A program made the position numbers and the translations under genes. A model generated the notes under the pieces. The model did not search any database. It was not told the DNA's origin and was given only the letters and a program-made list of their open reading frames with translations. Positions 62,096-64,000 of a DNA stretch of 64,000 bases are shown here, piece by piece (within the stretch, counting starts at the first letter, position 1; every line of letters starts with the position of its first letter). Location of the stretch: NCBI RefSeq assembly GCF_014712225.1, contig NZ_JACXBW010000010.1:1-64000 (forward strand). The letters run 5' to 3'. This DNA comes from Pseudarthrobacter sulfonivorans. Its GTDB lineage: Bacteria > Actinomycetota > Actinomycetes > Actinomycetales > Micrococcaceae.

Positions 62096-64000
62096 ATGGC
62101 TGGATGGAATGCCGACACGGCGGCCGGGCCGTTAGGGGCCGGGACGGTCACTTTGGTGGAGGGATCCTCCTTCTGTATTTCCTTGCCGAACGGGGATATC
62201 CATCCCGAGTATCCGCACGGGGTTTTCCATGAGGACACGCGCACCCTGTCCCGCTGGAGCCTGGCTATTAACGGCCACGCGCTGGAGCCGCTGGCAGCGG
62301 AGACGAAGGAGCCGTACCGGGCGCTGTTTGTCGGGCGCGTGCCCCGATCAGACGGGCACGCGGACAGCCCGCTGATTGTGGAGCGGCTGCGAGAAGTGGG
62401 GGCCGGGATAGTGGAGGAGATCACGGTCCGGAACTACTCCTTGGTCGCCGCTGAATGCGTGATCTCCCTCAGCGTCGAATCGGATTTCGCGGACCTCTTC
62501 GAGGTGAAGGAGGCGCGAATCCAGCAGCGCTGGGAAGAGACCCGCCAGCCCGACGGCAATTCGCTGGCCATCCTGGCCATCCTTGCCGTCTGGCAGGACG
62601 CGCGGAAGGGCGTCATCGTGAAGGCAGACGGCGCAGACGTCGCAGCGGACACCTTGACGTACCGGCCGGTCATCCCGCCGCACGGTCAGTGGAGCACCGT
62701 CCTTAGCGTGGTGCCCACCGTGGACGGAGAGGCTCGCGGGGCGCCGTTCGCCCATCCGGCGCCGGGCGAAATGTCTCCGCGCGACCGGCGACGCCAGGAG
62801 TGGGTGGCGAAGATTCCTAAGCTGCAGATGGGCAACCGCTCCATCGAACGGACCCTGCGGCGCAGCTACGACGATTTGGGCGCGCTGCGCATCGAGGATC
62901 CGAACCATCCGGACCGGGTGGTGGTGGCCGCCGGGGCGCCTTGGTTTATGACCTTGTTCGGCAGGGACTCGCTGTGGGCTTCCGTCATGGCGTTGCCGGT
63001 GGATCCGTCCCTGGCCCTGGGCACCCTGCAGACGCTGGCCGACCGTCAGGGAACCGTGGTGGATCCGATGACCGAGGAAGAGCCGGGCAAGATCCTCCAC
63101 GAGGTCAGGCTCGATGTCTCCAGCGGGCTGGCACTTGGCGGCAAGTCCGCCTATTACGGCAGCGTCGACGCGACGCCGCTGTTCGTGGCCCTGTTCGGGG
63201 AGGTCAGCCGCTGGGGCTTTGCCCCGGAGACCATCGCCGCCCTGCTGCCCCATGCAGACCGCCCTCTGAAGTGGATCCGGGACTACGGGGACAAGGACGG
63301 CGACGGATTCGTCGAGTACGAGCGCCTCAACGACCGGGGCCTGGTCAACCAAGGCTGGAAGGACTCCTGGGACGGAATCAACTTCGCGGACGGCAGCCTG
63401 GCCGAGCCGCCCATCGCCTTATGCGAGGTGCAGGCCTACGTCTACGGCGCGTATCTGGGCCGCTCGTGGATGGCGAGCGATGTCGGTGACGCGGCCTTGG
63501 CGGCCGAGTTCCGGGACCGTGCAGCACAGTTGAAAAGACGGTTCAACGACCAATTCTGGATGCCAGACCGCGGCTACTACGCCATCGCACTGGATGGCAA
63601 GAAGAGGCAGGTCGACGCCTGCGCGTCCAATATGGGCCATTGCCTGTGGAACGGCCTCATCGATGAGGACAAGGCGCCGCTCGTGGCTGAACGCCTGATG
63701 TCTCCGGAAATGTTCAGCGGCTGGGGAGTGCGCACCCTGGCCAGCGACATGGGAGCCTACAATCCCGCCAGCTACCACAATGGGTCCGTGTGGCCCCATG
63801 ACAATGCGATCATCCAGGCAGGACTCCTCCGCTACGGCTTCGTGCAGGAGGCGCAGCGGCTCTCCACGGCACTGCTGGAAGCGGCCGAGTACTCGGACGG
63901 ACGGCTGCCCGAGCTGTTCTGCGGCTTCCGCCGGGACCGCTTCGCCGCGCCCGTACCCTACCCGACGGCGTGCTCTCCGCAGGCATGGGCCGCCACAACA
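62096..64000 (+). CDS. Glycogen-debranching-type glycosidase (runs off the window)
   Basis: 635 codons without a stop, from ATG 62096 with AAGGAG upstream. The N-terminal GDE domain (FCISLPNGDIHPEYPHGVFHEDTRTLSRW, then FVGRVPRSDG) leads into an (alpha/alpha)6 barrel: GAPWFMTLFGRDSLWASVM, LVNQGWKDSWDGI, GHCLWNGLI, FSGWGVRTLASD, YHNGSVWPHDNAIIQAGL. This matches amylo-alpha-1,6-glucosidase-like proteins of actinobacteria. The C-terminus lies outside. It appears to be core chromosome again, like otsA/otsB on the left. Confidence 0.88.
   Translation, partial: MAGWNADTAAGPLGAGTVTLVEGSSFCISLPNGDIHPEYPHGVFHEDTRTLSRWSLAINGHALEPLAAETKEPYRALFVGRVPRSDGHADSPLIVERLREVGAGIVEEITVRNYSLVAAECVISLSVESDFADLFEVKEARIQQRWEETRQPDGNSLAILAILAVWQDARKGVIVKADGADVAADTLTYRPVIPPHGQWSTVLSVVPTVDGEARGAPFAHPAPGEMSPRDRRRQEWVAKIPKLQMGNRSIERTLRRSYDDLGALRIEDPNHPDRVVVAAGAPWFMTLFGRDSLWASVMALPVDPSLALGTLQTLADRQGTVVDPMTEEEPGKILHEVRLDVSSGLALGGKSAYYGSVDATPLFVALFGEVSRWGFAPETIAALLPHADRPLKWIRDYGDKDGDGFVEYERLNDRGLVNQGWKDSWDGINFADGSLAEPPIALCEVQAYVYGAYLGRSWMASDVGDAALAAEFRDRAAQLKRRFNDQFWMPDRGYYAIALDGKKRQVDACASNMGHCLWNGLIDEDKAPLVAERLMSPEMFSGWGVRTLASDMGAYNPASYHNGSVWPHDNAIIQAGLLRYGFVQEAQRLSTALLEAAEYSDGRLPELFCGFRRDRFAAPVPYPTACSPQAWAATT

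Noticed and set aside
62348..63352. 334-residue leftward frame at the right end
   Set aside because: Antisense to the debranching-type glycosidase, which is open to the window edge and has full family motifs.

Overview
The window looks like the chromosome of a high-GC actinobacterium of the Arthrobacter/Pseudarthrobacter type (Micrococcaceae). This rests on gene content (DUF4032 protein, UgpC-like ATPase, OtsA/OtsB, SCO6880-type conjugation proteins, EspR-like regulators) and on a 62-bp intergenic palindrome of a kind I remember from Arthrobacter genomes. No rRNA or species marker is present, so the genus is an inference.

Left flank (1-9061) is ordinary chromosome: an 11-unit 32-bp tandem repeat, an SRPBCC protein, an FAD-linked oxidase, a DUF4032 kinase-like protein, a sugar-ABC ATPase, the trehalose pair otsA-otsB, a membrane-anchored DsbA-like protein and tRNA-Thr(TGT).

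From 9062 to about 50 kb lies an integrative and conjugative element (ICE) next to the tRNA-Thr gene. It carries a tyrosine integrase and excisionase-like protein, several small regulators including a sigma-like protein, VirB8-like and NlpC/P60 proteins, a membrane transfer block (VirB2-like, VirB6-like, SCO6880, VirB4, VirD4), DUF4913, an ArdC-like antirestriction protein and SSB. A MobF (TrwC-type) relaxase with a zinc-ribbon/coiled-coil partner and a candidate oriT follow at 42-46.4 kb.

Two cargo blocks sit inside the ICE. Both are dominated by defence genes. The first (15.3-19.1 kb) is an ABC three-component (ABC-3C) operon of nuclease-like effector, middle component and Rad50-like ATPase. 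The second (29.7-40.7 kb) holds a single-chain type ISP restriction-modification enzyme, an FRG-domain protein, an unknown 262-aa protein, a ParB-like protein behind a repeated operator-like motif, and a SIR2-HerA operon whose third gene is a translationally coupled KTSC-domain protein. The SIR2-HerA-KTSC trio is the best candidate for an incompletely described system.

At 46.5-49.8 kb an ImmA/IrrE peptidase, MAB_1171c-like membrane protein, EspR-like regulator and alpha/beta hydrolase form a tightly coupled operon behind a perfect 24-bp palindrome. It is followed by decayed genes: a DUF4192 gene with an in-frame TGA, a frameshifted second MAB_1171c-like gene and an amidohydrolase relic.

From 52.5 to 60.4 kb there is a catabolic cluster arranged around a divergent promoter: SnoaL-like protein, cysteine hydrolase and flavin monooxygenase leftward; carboxymuconolactone decarboxylase-like protein, VOC dioxygenase-like protein, paired acyl-CoA dehydrogenases and CaiB-type CoA-transferase rightward. 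It suggests aromatic or cyclic acid degradation through CoA thioesters. A broken tyrosine recombinase and a gene-poor stretch follow, and core chromosome appears to resume at 62096 with a glycogen-debranching-type glycosidase that runs off the window. No second copy of the tRNA-Thr attachment sequence was found by eye, so the right end of the ICE is unresolved.
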